64,000 bases of DNA, taken from contig CM059583.1 of NCBI GenBank assembly GCA_030407085.1, positions 85,044,001 through 85,108,000 on the forward strand, read 5' to 3'. Below the pieces are notes generated by a model. The model did not search any database. It saw only the letters and a list, made by a program, of their open reading frames with translations, and was not told where the DNA came from. The number at the start of each line of letters is the position of its first letter. Within the stretch, counting starts at the first letter, position 1. The translations under genes were made by a program, and so were the position numbers. Positions 54,923 through 64,000 of the stretch are shown in pieces. This DNA comes from Trichopria drosophilae (taxonomy: Eukaryota; Arthropoda; Insecta; Hymenoptera; Diapriidae).

Positions 54923-55431
54923 TATCAGGCTGATCTGTACTTGGATTTATGTGTTCATAAATCAATCTGTGCCAAGATCTCTAAAAGTTAGTGCCAATTG
55001 GTACAAAATTCAAATGAATCATTGACCTTTACAAACACCATCAAATGCTATCTGCGTTGATAAAATAGTGCGTCGAGATTGCGAGGACTAAACGGACATG
55101 CAAAAGTCCATTCATAAGTGCATCAGTGCGCGAGTACAATTTGCCGCTTATTTCGTTGGGACGGAGACCGCTTCCGGCCTCCTTGCTTCAGTGGGCACTC
55201 AGACCACTCCTTCTTTTCAACACGGGTAGCCTGCGCGGTCCTCTCCGCCCTGCTATCCCTGTCACGTTTTGTCTCCTACCACGTTCCCCGCGCGACGATG
55301 GCACAGAACACTAAAAGAGTACCTTTCGTCGCAAGCACGCAGTCGCGCGAGAACGAATAGACAAATTAGTCTTGGGTCATTAGGCACGCATTATTAATTA
55401 AATTCACGTCGAAGAAAACCTTGACTTAAGC
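54923..55431. other. BEL 5' leader
   Basis: Untranslated leader between primer site and gag. Short frames at 55118-55360 show no motif. Confidence 0.5.
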
Positions 55432-55863
55432 ATGACGAGCAATAAAAGTCACGGGTCAACCGATGAATATCACGAATTCATCCAAAATGTCGCTCTGCAG
55501 CACAAGACCTTCGCAACAATACCGAGAGCCGCTGCATTTTTAGAAACGCCCAACGTGACTGCTATGAGCAAGCCGATATGCGCCACCCATGAATATTTCA
55601 CCGAGGACTTCGTGGGCGCACGAAGAAAAATATTTGGAAACTATTGCCGGCCTCTCAGCCATAATTAATCAGAAGATGCTGAATACTTCAACTCCTGTCA
55701 CCAACAGTCCAGCAATTGCGGCCTCCAACCTTGCAGAGCAACCAAGACGATCAAAGGTACCGCCTATGAAACTGCCGCGATTTTCCGGAAATTATATCGA
55801 TTGGGTGGAATTCAGAAACCACTTTCACGCGTTAATAATTTCAAATTCGTCTTTCCATGCATT
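55432..55863 (+). pseudogene. gag: BEL gag, N-terminal part (split by LINE)
   Basis: ATG at 55432. A frameshift near 55610 moves the reading into the 55589 frame. The recognisable BEL gag core is 'PPMKLPRFSGNYIDWVEFRN', followed by 'HFHALI'. It is interrupted at 55863 by the LINE; the next part ('FYYLKSCLDGDAASLL') is at 60856-61018. Gag forms the particle around the RNA. Confidence 0.8.
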
Positions 55864-56487
55864 CTCCCCCTAGCTGTCTCAGGACCTTGTCGTTGGTGGA
55901 GCAGCTTGTGAGCCGCCGCTCGCCTTTCGATAAATCTACCAGTAGGGGCCTCCAGTCCACTATCGGGCTCCCCGAGGATTATGACCCCGGCAGGGGTCCG
56001 ATCTCAGAGGTCCGAAGGTGATCCTGGGTACTATGACACGGTCTCACGTGTCCGATCCTAGGCGTCAAAGGAGTGGAGGCATCTCCACAGGTCCTTCCAA
56101 GGACTGTGACATTGGAAGGATGTCCGAGCTTGGAGGATCACCTAGGCAACCTGGGGACTATGACCCTCACAAGTGGCCGATCTCAGGTTGCGAACCCAGT
56201 GTACCCAACCGGTGCGGCTTTGACTGCCCGGCGGGCACATTCCAGCTGGGTCGGTAGGTGGGGGTTAACCCCGCATCGGGGGGTAGAGGGGCGGATCCAA
56301 CTAAGAAGATACAGCCCCAAAGTCGGAAGGTGTGTAGGACACCGTGCCGGGAACCGACAAACTATCGGGGATCGACTTGTCATTCGGGCCATAACCCGAA
56401 TGTCTTGGCACCGGGGGTTATGAAGGTGTCGTAAATCGGTCCCTTGGGGCACCAGGCGCCACCCGTCGTATTAAGCCTCACCTCGGC

Positions 56488-57548
56488 ATGCGGGGCTCTG
56501 TCGGAAGGAAGACTACTTCCCTAGCTACTCGTGGGAATCAAATGAATGACGACACCACTACAAACCTAAATAAAAAACCGACAGACGGCTCGGGGATCAT
56601 GGAGGTCGAAACGGACGCTTCGGTGGCCGGGACGCCCCTTGGAAACCAGGCTGAACGTCCAACCATCGGTGCCCTCCCAGCGGCTGCGCCCTCGCAAGAG
56701 GGTGTGATGGCCCAGGAGTCGCCGACGGCCATAACCAGGAAAAGACCCTGCGGAGCTGCAAAAAAGAGGCTCCGTAAAGAAAGAGAGCGCCTAGAGGCCG
56801 CCAGTGGTGGCCCTGGTGCTAACACCAATACCGGGACGAAAGAAACTCCGAAGAGGGGGAGGCATCCACAGGAGACTCCCCCGTCGGGGCAGAAACCGTC
56901 CAAAAGAAGTAGGGGGGCAGGGGCGAACCAAGCGGCCTTAGACAGGGCCGTGGGTTCGGGTCTCACTGCCGCACAGTGGGCGAACACCCTTACTCTCGTC
57001 GTGGTGAATGAGGATTAGCCCGATGCCGAGCTGACAAAGGAGCATCTCGATACCTTCTGCCGGGTCTTCTCGAGGCGTGCTGAAGAGCTGCCAGAGGAGC
57101 AATGGCCGAAGGTCGAGGCCTCCTTGTGCAAGGCCGGGGCCATCACTTTCATCCCGGCGAACCAGGTAACCAGGGACCGTCTCATGGCTGAACTTACGGC
57201 CGAGGGGGGCCCCTGGAAGGGTCCAAAGATCAGGACCGGGGGGGTTGAACTCCTCCAAAAGATGCTGAAGGCTATACAGCCTGGATCCCAGATGAACCAG
57301 AGGATTCGGCGGTAATACTTCGGCGTCTGGGTGGGTACAACCCCTCGTTGAGGACGTCGTGCTGGAGGGTTATCCGTCAGCCGGCGCCTTCAGCCAAGAC
57401 TCCAGCATCTGGGCAGCAAGGCGGTACAAAAATGTTGCTGGTTGTCCAGATTCCGGAAGCCCAAGCAAGAGCGCTCGCGGCCCTTGATAATCGGCCTTAC
57501 TACCGGTGTACCCGGGTGACATTCAAGGTCACCGGAGGCACCGGCTAG
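56488..57548 (+). pseudogene. LINE ORF1 (DUF4780-like C-terminus)
   Basis: N-terminal half is low-complexity, Pro/Gly/Thr-rich, with basic 'KRPCGAAKKRLRKERERLE'. TAG at 57016-57018 interrupts the frame, which continues ('TKEHLDTFCRVFSRRAEE', 'GAITFIPANQVTRDRLM') to a TAA near 57313. After a frameshift the end reads 'SLRTSCWRVIRQ', 'TKMLLVVQIPEAQARAL' and 'YYRCTRVTFKV'. That final pattern is what I associate with DUF4780 domains of insect LINE ORF1 proteins. A nucleic-acid-binding role is presumed. Confidence 0.65.
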
Positions 57549-57560
57549 TGAGGGCCGATC

Positions 57561-60110
57561 ATGGTAAAAGAAGAGGCGCGACGTCTCACAATGGCGTCCG
57601 GGCAACTTCAGTTTACCCAGATTAACTTGTACCACAGCAAGGGCGCCTCAGCTTCTTTACGGAGGAGCATGGCTGTGGCGCACACAGGCATAGCGCTAAT
57701 CCAAGAACCTTGGATTGTCAAAAATGCCATTAGGGGGCTGGGGCCCTCCCACTGCTTTAGCCAATTGGCGGCTGATGTAGGCGCCAATATGAAATTTATT
57801 AGAAACCCCAGAGGTACAGACTGGGAGGGTTTCAAAAGAGACCTAGGTGTAGCCCTCGAGGATGTGCCAAGGGCTAGAATCAACAATTCTTTGGCACTAG
57901 AGGCAGCAGCCAAGGCGTTCAGCGCAGGCATTAAATATGCCTTCAAGCGAAACTGCCGGGAAACCCCTATCAGGGACAGGAGGCTGACCTGCTGGAACCG
58001 CAGCCTGGAGGCTAAGAAGGTTAACACTAAAAAGCTTTTCAGGTTAGCCAGGAAGAGGAATTATCCCAAAGCCTGGGACAGCTATACTATAGCAAGAGAT
58101 GACTTCAGAGATGCAGTCAGGAAAGCCAAGAAGGACAGCTGGGAATTCTTCTGCTCGGAGGTCGAGAAGGGACCTCCGGCAGCCAGGCTTGGAAAGGTTC
58201 TGGCGAAGGACCCGGCTGCAATCATGGGAATACTAAAACGGCCAGATGGCACCAGTACGACGACAGATGCGGAGACACTGGATTGCCTAATCCGAGCCCA
58301 GTTCCCGGGCTTTTATAGGTCTGGGAGTGGGAAGGGGGGAGACGAAGACCTGAACCGAGCCGTTCCCGGCTCGGGAGGTGGGATGTCCAAGGCCCGCAGA
58401 GAACTTGGACGCCGAATCGCTCGGGAAATCGTCACCCCCGTGAGGATAAGGTGGGCCGTACACTCCTTTAGTCCGTATAAGTCACCGGGGCCAGATGGAA
58501 TTTATCCAGCTCTTCTTCAAAGAGCTGGCGATATGATCATAGGACCACTTATGAGACTAACTACAGCTAGTCTCATCCTGGGCCATGTGCCTAGTGCATG
58601 GCAGGGCGTTAAGGTGGTTTTCCTACCTAAAGCAGGGAGATGCGGTTATGAATCGCCCAAGGACTTTAGACCAATCAGTCTAACGTCATTTATACTCAAG
58701 TTAGTAGGAATACTCGTGGATAGGTACATGAGGGAGACGGTCCTAGCACGATGCCCACTGCAAGGGAGCCAACATGCCTACAGAACGGGTCTCTCCACTG
58801 AGACGGCACTGCATCAGGCTGTCTCACTGATTGAGACCCAGCTGGAGAACAGGGGCTTCGCAGTGGGCGCTCTGCTGGACATTGAGGGGGCCTTCAATCA
58901 CACCGCGCGAGGAGTGATAAGAAGACCCCTCAGGACGCACAACACACCGGAACCAATCGTGGACTGGGTGGACCACATACTGGCGAATCGTAGTCTGCGA
59001 GCGGAGAAAGGTGATACGAAAATCCGGGGCTATGTTGACTCCGGATGTCCACAAGGAGGGGTTCTTTCGCCACTACTATGGAATGTGGTGATAAATGAAC
59101 TCCTGGTCGGAATCACGGAGCTTGGACTACATGTCACGGGATATGCGGACGACGCTCTGATAATTGCCAGGGGGCCGTTCTTGAGTCCGCTGACAAGTTT
59201 AATGCAGCGTGCACTTAGATTTGTGGAGCACTGGTGTCAGGAAACGGGGCTCTCTATTAACCCTAGGAAAATAGAGGTGCTGGTGTTCACCAGAAACTAC
59301 AAATGGGACCGTGTCTGTCCGCTCACTCTGTCTGGACACAGACTAGAGTACGCGGAAACAGCCAAATACCTCGGGGTGACTCTAGATACCAAGCTTAGCT
59401 GGAAGAAACATCTGAAAGACAGATGTGCCAGAGTCACAGCTTCCCTATGGCTAATGAGACGAACCATATGCAGCAGCTGGGGCCTCAAGCCGGCTACTAT
59501 GCTATGGATATACGAGGCTATACTGAGGCCAAGGTTAACCTATGCTTCACTGGCCTGGTGGAACAGGTCCACTACGGCTACAGCTGTCAAGGACCTAGAG
59601 AAAGTGAGAGGGTTCATACTCAGGAGTATCACAGGCGCTGCGAGGTCGACCCCCACGGCGGCGCTAGGTGTTCTCGTGGATATAGAGCCCTTTCACATAA
59701 CTTTGAAAGCCGAAGCCGCAAAGGCCTGGCGCAGGATCAAAGCAAAGAGTGGGTACAGGAGCTCTGTCAAAAGAACAGGACCACTGGATGCCTACTTTTG
59801 TGGCAGCGTCTTAGACGAGATCGCAGATCGCACGTCACCACGCTATCTTTTTGACAAAAAATATAAAATCAGTCTCCCGACCAGAGAAGACTGGGAAAGC
59901 AACCATGCGACACTAGTCAACAACGGCAACGTTGTTTTTGGGGCGCGGGGGAGTGGAGCAGGGGTATACAGAGGAAGAGGTGGAAAAGGGTCCACATACC
60001 CTTTGGGAGCCTACACCACTGTTTTGCAAGCAGAATTAATGGCTATCATTCAGTGTTCATATAGAGCGCTAAATGAGAATAACGGTACTAATACCACCAT
60101 TTTTTTCTGA
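57561..60110 (+). CDS. LINE ORF2: EN remnant + reverse transcriptase (849 aa)
   Basis: ATG at 57561. Residues 15-52 are the start of the endonuclease ('LQFTQINLYHSKGAS', 'IALIQEPWI' with Glu49). Around residue 72 the sequence jumps to 'FIRNPRGTDWEGFKRDL', which normally follows the endonuclease, so about 150-170 residues including the GDFN and SDH motifs are missing in frame. RT: 'SPYKSPGPDGIYPALLQ' (304-320), 'KDFRPISLTSFILKLV', 'LLDIEGAFNH' (Asp440), 'GCPQGGVLSPLLWN' (495-508) and 'GYADDALI' (YADD 528-531), then thumb 'YAETAKYLGVTLD'. The RNase H domain starts near residue 790 ('GSGAGVY', 'LQAELMAII'). The frame ends at a TGA after a T7 run; the rest is in the next frame (60073-60747). RT is uninterrupted. 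Confidence 0.9.
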   Translation: MVKEEARRLTMASGQLQFTQINLYHSKGASASLRRSMAVAHTGIALIQEPWIVKNAIRGLGPSHCFSQLAADVGANMKFIRNPRGTDWEGFKRDLGVALEDVPRARINNSLALEAAAKAFSAGIKYAFKRNCRETPIRDRRLTCWNRSLEAKKVNTKKLFRLARKRNYPKAWDSYTIARDDFRDAVRKAKKDSWEFFCSEVEKGPPAARLGKVLAKDPAAIMGILKRPDGTSTTTDAETLDCLIRAQFPGFYRSGSGKGGDEDLNRAVPGSGGGMSKARRELGRRIAREIVTPVRIRWAVHSFSPYKSPGPDGIYPALLQRAGDMIIGPLMRLTTASLILGHVPSAWQGVKVVFLPKAGRCGYESPKDFRPISLTSFILKLVGILVDRYMRETVLARCPLQGSQHAYRTGLSTETALHQAVSLIETQLENRGFAVGALLDIEGAFNHTARGVIRRPLRTHNTPEPIVDWVDHILANRSLRAEKGDTKIRGYVDSGCPQGGVLSPLLWNVVINELLVGITELGLHVTGYADDALIIARGPFLSPLTSLMQRALRFVEHWCQETGLSINPRKIEVLVFTRNYKWDRVCPLTLSGHRLEYAETAKYLGVTLDTKLSWKKHLKDRCARVTASLWLMRRTICSSWGLKPATMLWIYEAILRPRLTYASLAWWNRSTTATAVKDLEKVRGFILRSITGAARSTPTAALGVLVDIEPFHITLKAEAAKAWRRIKAKSGYRSSVKRTGPLDAYFCGSVLDEIADRTSPRYLFDKKYKISLPTREDWESNHATLVNNGNVVFGARGSGAGVYRGRGGKGSTYPLGAYTTVLQAELMAIIQCSYRALNENNGTNTTIFF

Positions 60111-60747
60111 TAGCAGGGGAGCCTTTCAGGCCCTCAACAACTTTAGCACAAGGTCAGGACTAGTCTGGGACTGCTACCAGTCCCTGAATAGACTAGCTGT
60201 GAAAACCCGCGTCACGCTGCGCTGGATCCCAAGCCACTGTGGATTCAAAGGCAACATGATGGCGGATAAGCTAGCCAAACTGGCAGCAAAAAAGAATTTT
60301 ATTGGCCCCGCACCCGTGGTGGGCGTGTGCAAAAACCTCGCTCGGGAAGCATTCCGGACGAAGGTTGCGCTCGAATACCGAAGGATATGGGGTTCCACAC
60401 CGGGATGCAGGCAAGCCAAACTTTTTATTGGCGACAGCTGGCCCTGCAGATGGAAACCGGTATTCCTGAATGCCAAAAGATCGGTGACCAAAGATCTTGT
60501 GGCAATGAACACTAAGCACGGGGATCTCCGGGGACATCTCCACAAAATAGGTCTGTCAGACTGGACGGCCTGCAGGTACTGTGGAGAGGCGGTAGAAACC
60601 GCCGAACATATTCTTTGCGAATGCCATGCCACCACTAGACATAGAGTGGAAGGGATGGGCAAACCTGCACTGACAAGGCAGGATATCACCTCCATGGAGG
60701 CTGCGACCATGGCCGCGGTCTGGAAGGCTATGCGCCGTGCCATATAG
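60073..60747 (+). pseudogene. LINE ORF2 end: RNase H and zinc finger, frameshifted
   Basis: It continues ORF2 after a one-base slip in the T7 run at about 60099-60105: 'FSDSRGAFQAL' (RNase H Asp), 'RWIPSHCGFKGNMMADKLAK' (His and Asp of the active site), and a C-terminal zinc finger 'CRYCGEAVETAEHILCEC' (CX2CX8HX4C). It ends at 60745. RNase H in such LINEs removes the RNA strand during copying. Confidence 0.88.
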
Positions 60748-60855
60748 AAGGAGGTCATAGGAGGAGTGCAAAGGGACTACCCAAGCACTCAGGTTTTCGG
60801 TCTGTGTGACCAAACCAACTCTAACTTTAAATTATTATTATTATTTCCATGCATT

Positions 60856-61018
60856 TACGAAATTTTATTATTTAAAATCTTGTCTAGATGGCGACGCAGC
60901 CAGTTTGTTAAAAAATTTGTCGGTTAACGCAGAAAACTTCGACATCGGTTGGAAGTTACTTACAGATCGGTATGAAAATAGATTAGAAAAAGACGTAGAT
61001 TGCTCCAAACGCATTTAG
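60856..61018 (+). pseudogene. gag: BEL gag, middle part
   Basis: Resumes after the LINE: 'FTKFYYLKSCLDGDAASLL' and 'GWKLLTDRYENRL', the typical BEL gag 'YLKS.L.G.AA..I' region. It stops in frame at 61016. 61019-61145 has no clear motif. Confidence 0.85.
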
Positions 61019-61145
61019 TTAATTTGTTTGTGATTAAAACCGGTTGTACAGGAAGCTGCATCAACAGAGCTACACAAACTATTAGATGCCGTTAAATCGT
61101 CCTCCTCTGTCTGATAACATTTTAGTTTTTTAATTACTTTACGGC

Positions 61146-61625
61146 ATGATGGTGGGATTCGTGAAGTATGGGAATTTTCATTGGAAGGCGACGATTACGC
61201 TACCTATGATCAGTTGGTCAAGTTTCTCACCGCTAAGATTCGCTTCTACAAGTTTTCTTAAACCAACACGTCAATCAGCTATAAAGCGCAGTAAAACCCT
61301 CTCCGTATTTTCCGCGCAAGCCTCGGCTAAATTTATGCACAAAAGTTCGAACGCATGCTTATTATGCTCGGAGTCGCATCCGCTATTTAAGTTCAATATA
61401 TTCAACGACAAAAAATCGGTTCCACAGCGCTGGAAACTTGTTAGGGCCCGCACCTTATGTCAAAATTGCTTGTCGACATTTCACAACACAGATCTTTATA
61501 AGAGTGTACGTTCGTGCACCCATTGTGGTAAGCGTCACTACACCTTGCTGCACGATGCAGCTAAGAAAGTATCTGCACCAAAGTTTGATGCAACGAACAT
61601 CGATGCAAGTACATACCTCAGATAA
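61146..61625 (+). pseudogene. BEL zinc-finger region
   Basis: 'CLLCSESHPLFKFNIF', 'VRARTLCQNCLSTFH', 'SCTHCGKRHYTLLH': the paired Cys/His motifs found between gag and protease in BEL/Pao elements. Frame breaks lie before and after. Confidence 0.85.
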
Positions 61626-62470
61626 TGGGGGTTCAAACGTTGATGTCAACTGCGTTCAGGCTCATCATGTGATACTTGTAACGGCGCGGGTCTTGCTCAC
61701 GGCCCCTTCGCAACGTGTGAATAAGGTGCGAGCTCTACTCTACCAGAGCTCGACACACACCTTTGTCACTCGTAAAGTCGCTAATGATTTGTGTACCAAA
61801 ATGTATGCCACATCCGCTGTAGTGCAAGGCATTGTGCCGGGAGCGTCCGGAGTTATAAAGCGGATCGTGCTTATTTCCATTTGCCCCACCAAAGATCAGT
61901 CGATAACGCTGTCAACGGACGCGCATATTTTAGATACGTTAACTGCATACGTACCGAATTTTCGGCACCCTCTCGAGCAGTGGCCTCACTTACGTAACGT
62001 AGAGTTATCTAACTAACACCCAACTGTCGATACACCCATACACATAATAATAGGTGCTGACTTATATGCATACGCGTTACGCGACGCAATTATTCGCGGT
62101 GAACCGAACGAGCCGGTGGCACTAAATACAATTTTTAGATGGGTTCTCTCCGGCAATACCGACTCTGCTTGCGATACAGATTTCGCCCCCGCAGTACACA
62201 TGCACCATGCAGTTTCGCACGAAGAACTGCATGCGTCGCTGTCTCGTTTTTGGGACATGGAAGAGATCGCCACTTTTCGCCCATCCTCCGAAGATTAGGA
62301 GCGCTGTGAAAGACATTTTCTCCATACCCACACGAGATCTTCGAATGGACAATATGTTGTGTGTATCCCGTTCAAGTCATCTTCCGCCCTTGACAATGGC
62401 GACACCATGCCTAAGACAATCCAGTGCCTGCACTCGATCGAGCAGAGACTTTCGATACGTTCGCTCGAAT
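61626..62470 (+). pseudogene. pol: BEL aspartic protease and start of RT
   Basis: 'ILVTARVLLTA' and 'VRALLYQSSTHTFVTRKVA' correspond to the BEL protease, normally with an active Asp in LLDxGS; here Tyr (codon near 61739) replaces it. After a stop at 62014: 'HIIIGADLYAYALRD' and 'ALNTIFRWVLSG', then 'LSRFWDMEEIA', a TAG at 62296, 'CERHFL' and 'GQYVVCIPF', the first residues of the RT region. It breaks off near 62470. Confidence 0.8.
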
Positions 62471-62479
62471 ATGACGCTC

Positions 62480-62740
62480 CGTCCTCCCACCGATGATATC
62501 GAAAGTCTCGATACGCTCACGCCCGCACATTTTCTTGTCGGCGGCCCATTAGAAGCTGTTCTCGCGCCGCTTACTATAGATCACTTTGTGAGTCAATCCA
62601 CACGGTGTCATCTCTATCAGGAACTCCTGGAGCGACTCTGGAAAAGGTGGTCACGCGACTACGTTATCTCATGCCAGCATCGCTCTAAGTGGGTCCACTT
62701 CGACCTCGCTTGTACCCGGGCAGATTGTAATATTACGTAA
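62480..62740 (+). pseudogene. pol: BEL integrase C-terminal end
   Basis: 'PPTDDIESLDTLTPAHFLVG' and 'LLERLWKRWSRDYVISCQ' with 'HRSKW' are the LTPxHFL and FWxRWxxEYLxxLQxRxKW signatures of the integrase C-terminus of BEL/Pao. It directly follows the truncated RT start, which defines an internal deletion. Further conserved residues continue in broken frames to about 62890 ('SGEMEPGSHYRVS'). Confidence 0.85.
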
Positions 62741-62982
62741 CGATAACTTACCTCCGGTGAAATGGAACCTGGCTCGCATTATCGAGTGTCATCCGGGTCG
62801 AGACGGCTTAATTCATGTCGTTACGATTTGTACCACATCATCGACTTATAAACGTTCGGTATCCAAGCGCGATCTTGCCCGAAAGTGCGAACCAGCCCGT
62901 TCCTGAATGAGCAGACACAAGTTAGATTTCAGTTAGTTGTAAGTTTAGTTAGAATAATGAGTGAGTATATATTTGTGAGTAA

Positions 62983-63437
62983 TGTTCACGAATGAACTAG
63001 TCGCGAGCCAAAAGGGGCACTTCACGCATCATATATGCGTGTTCGCTCGAATTCTTTATAATACTTACAATTTTAATCCAAACTCTGTATTCTGCGCGCT
63101 TAAAATTCGTGATATCATTTTGGCCCACAAGTTGGGGACTCGTTCTAAGTTTATCCGCTTTCCATTTCCGGTTTTCTTTGGCTTCGGCCAGAACACACGT
63201 GGGTTTACTTACGCCCGAACGTATGTTTTCGGTTTGGTGCAGAACCTGTAATATTTCGTGACCTCGATTTCACCGGCATGAGGCATTTATTGGACGCTTA
63301 ATTGTAGGATTTTGTATTAAGGATTATTGTAAATTATATTAGTGCTATTCGGAAACGACTGTGGATTATTTCGCCAGCCTGAACCCCTGGACCGGCAGCG
63401 TCGATTTGAAGAGTGCATCTGCAGTCCAAGCGCCACA
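62983..63437 (+). repeat. 3' LTR of BEL/Pao element
   Basis: 455 bp, TGTTCACGAATG to GCCACA. It aligns with the 5' LTR over most of its length but lacks ~70 bp in the middle. No convincing purine tract stands before it. Confidence 0.85.
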
Positions 63438-64000
63438 CTTAGTGTTCACGGAACATGTATTTTTCAACTAGCGACTTTCAAATTTTCGACAGCTTTAAAT
63501 TTGACCGTTCGAATTCTGACATTCCACACTTCTCGTGGTGAATATAACGTAATTGACCCACGATATATGTCAATTTTTAAACGGCCCCATGTAAAGTAAA
63601 ATATATTGTGTTTTATCGTGATTTCACCTCTGGAATGTTGAGTTTTCAACAACTACGATCAGTTGACTGGAACCCGAAGTACTATCAAAATCCTGTTTAT
63701 CGGTTAACGTAAAAGGCCGGAGGGTATGATACCTATCGTTCTCAAAGAAAGAAAGCAGGGAATATGCATAAAATATAACAAAAATCGTATATATGAGAAA
63801 GTAACAATAAAAAAAAATATAAAATGCGTTTCGTGGTTCTGGAACTTTCAATTTTCTAAACGAATGGTGACTGCTGGCCTCTCCGGGTGACCCATTGTCA
63901 CACTGCACGCTAGCGTGATACGGAAGATAGAAGGCGGTAGAGAGAAATGACGACTTGTCTGATACGGGCGAAACGGTACGTATAATGTACCTCGGCCTCG
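63438..64000. other. No gene recognised
   Basis: AT-rich flank of the BEL element. The 94-codon minus frame at 63624-63908 has a hydrophobic Phe/Tyr/Ile stretch but no recognisable motif. Confidence 0.4.

Larger units (their letters stand above)
55864..60843 (+). mobile_element. I/LOA-like LINE nested in BEL gag (4980 bp)
   Basis: A 12-bp duplication 'tttccatgcatt' flanks it (55852-55863, 60844-60855), and BEL gag resumes exactly on the other side. It has a 5' region with repeated 'ctatgaccc...ccgatctcag' phrases (55975-56200), ORF1, ORF2 with RT and RNase H, and an (ATT)n tail at about 60830-60843. RNase H next to RT points to the I/LOA side of LINE diversity. Confidence 0.92.
54377..63437 (+). 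mobile_element. BEL/Pao LTR retrotransposon, internally deleted, with nested LINE
   Basis: LTRs at 54377-54903 and 62983-63437 enclose a BEL-type gag, zinc fingers, aspartic protease, the first residues of RT and the C-terminal end of integrase, in BEL order. Most of RT, all RNase H and most of integrase are absent; the deletion junction is near 62465-62485. A LINE (55864-60843) splits gag. Without it the element is about 4.1 kb, versus roughly 6-7 kb for intact BEL elements. No target duplication was found (flanks 'tgtta' / 'cttag'). Confidence 0.85.

Noticed and set aside
1..64000. CRISPR arrays or prokaryotic operons
   Set aside because: Tandem repeats present lack the short-repeat/unique-spacer pattern, and all recognisable coding units are eukaryotic transposable elements.

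Overview
This is repeat-dominated nuclear DNA from an animal, most likely an insect and possibly a hymenopteran such as an ant. That rests on AT-rich sequence, Ty3/gypsy and BEL/Pao LTR elements, RNase H-bearing I/LOA-like and Jockey/CR1-like LINEs, long-TIR Tc1/mariner-type transposons and a dispersed repeat carrying phrases like 'gccattttgaattttgaaaatctg'. No gene with bacterial organisation and no convincing host protein-coding gene, rRNA or functional tRNA was found. Nearly every long reading frame is a transposable-element (TE) remnant or its antisense shadow.

Layout. 1-3.5 kb: dispersed repeats, a LINE 3' end on the minus strand and a 160-bp perfect palindrome. 3.5-12.3 kb: four abutting inverted-repeat elements: a foldback (3536-3957), element A (3960-5660), element B (5664-8411, with a dead mariner-type transposase and a tRNA-derived SINE flanked by a 16-bp duplication) and element C (8420-12255, near-intact transposase, 279-bp tandem repeats in its ends). 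12.3-15.2 kb: a LINE reverse transcriptase (RT) split by TIR element D (13639-14786), which has a 6-bp target duplication. 15.2-18.1 kb: nothing recognisable. 18.5-24.7 kb: a LINE with ORF1 and a broken endonuclease, a foldback MITE, a TTAA-type element, an element with ~620-bp inverted ends and an LTR. 24.7-29.2 kb: a GC-rich minisatellite, a pogo-like MITE, a copia RT fragment and a second SINE. 29.3-32.8 kb: a LINE split by an LTR-like insertion. 32.8-35.2 kb: tandem repeats and a MITE.

35213-41095 is a structurally complete Ty3/gypsy element: two 182-bp LTRs differing at 2 positions, a 4-bp ATAT duplication, primer-binding site, gag, protease, RT/RNase H and integrase. Its frames carry stops, frameshifts and a lost integrase aspartate. 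41.2-42.8 kb is a long-TIR element containing a tRNA-like sequence. 44.3-48.6 kb is a nearly full-length LINE on the minus strand, the same family as the 29.3-32.8 kb copy. 49.8-54.1 kb holds tandem repeats and unknown sequence.

54377-63437 is a BEL/Pao element with LTRs, gag, zinc fingers and a degenerate protease. It has lost most of RT, all RNase H and most of integrase by internal deletion. Its gag is split by a 4980-bp LINE (12-bp target duplication) that has kept RT and RNase H but lost most of its endonuclease domain in frame. The genes do not form a pathway; the window records successive nested transpositions. All family assignments are by eye from motifs, without database searches.
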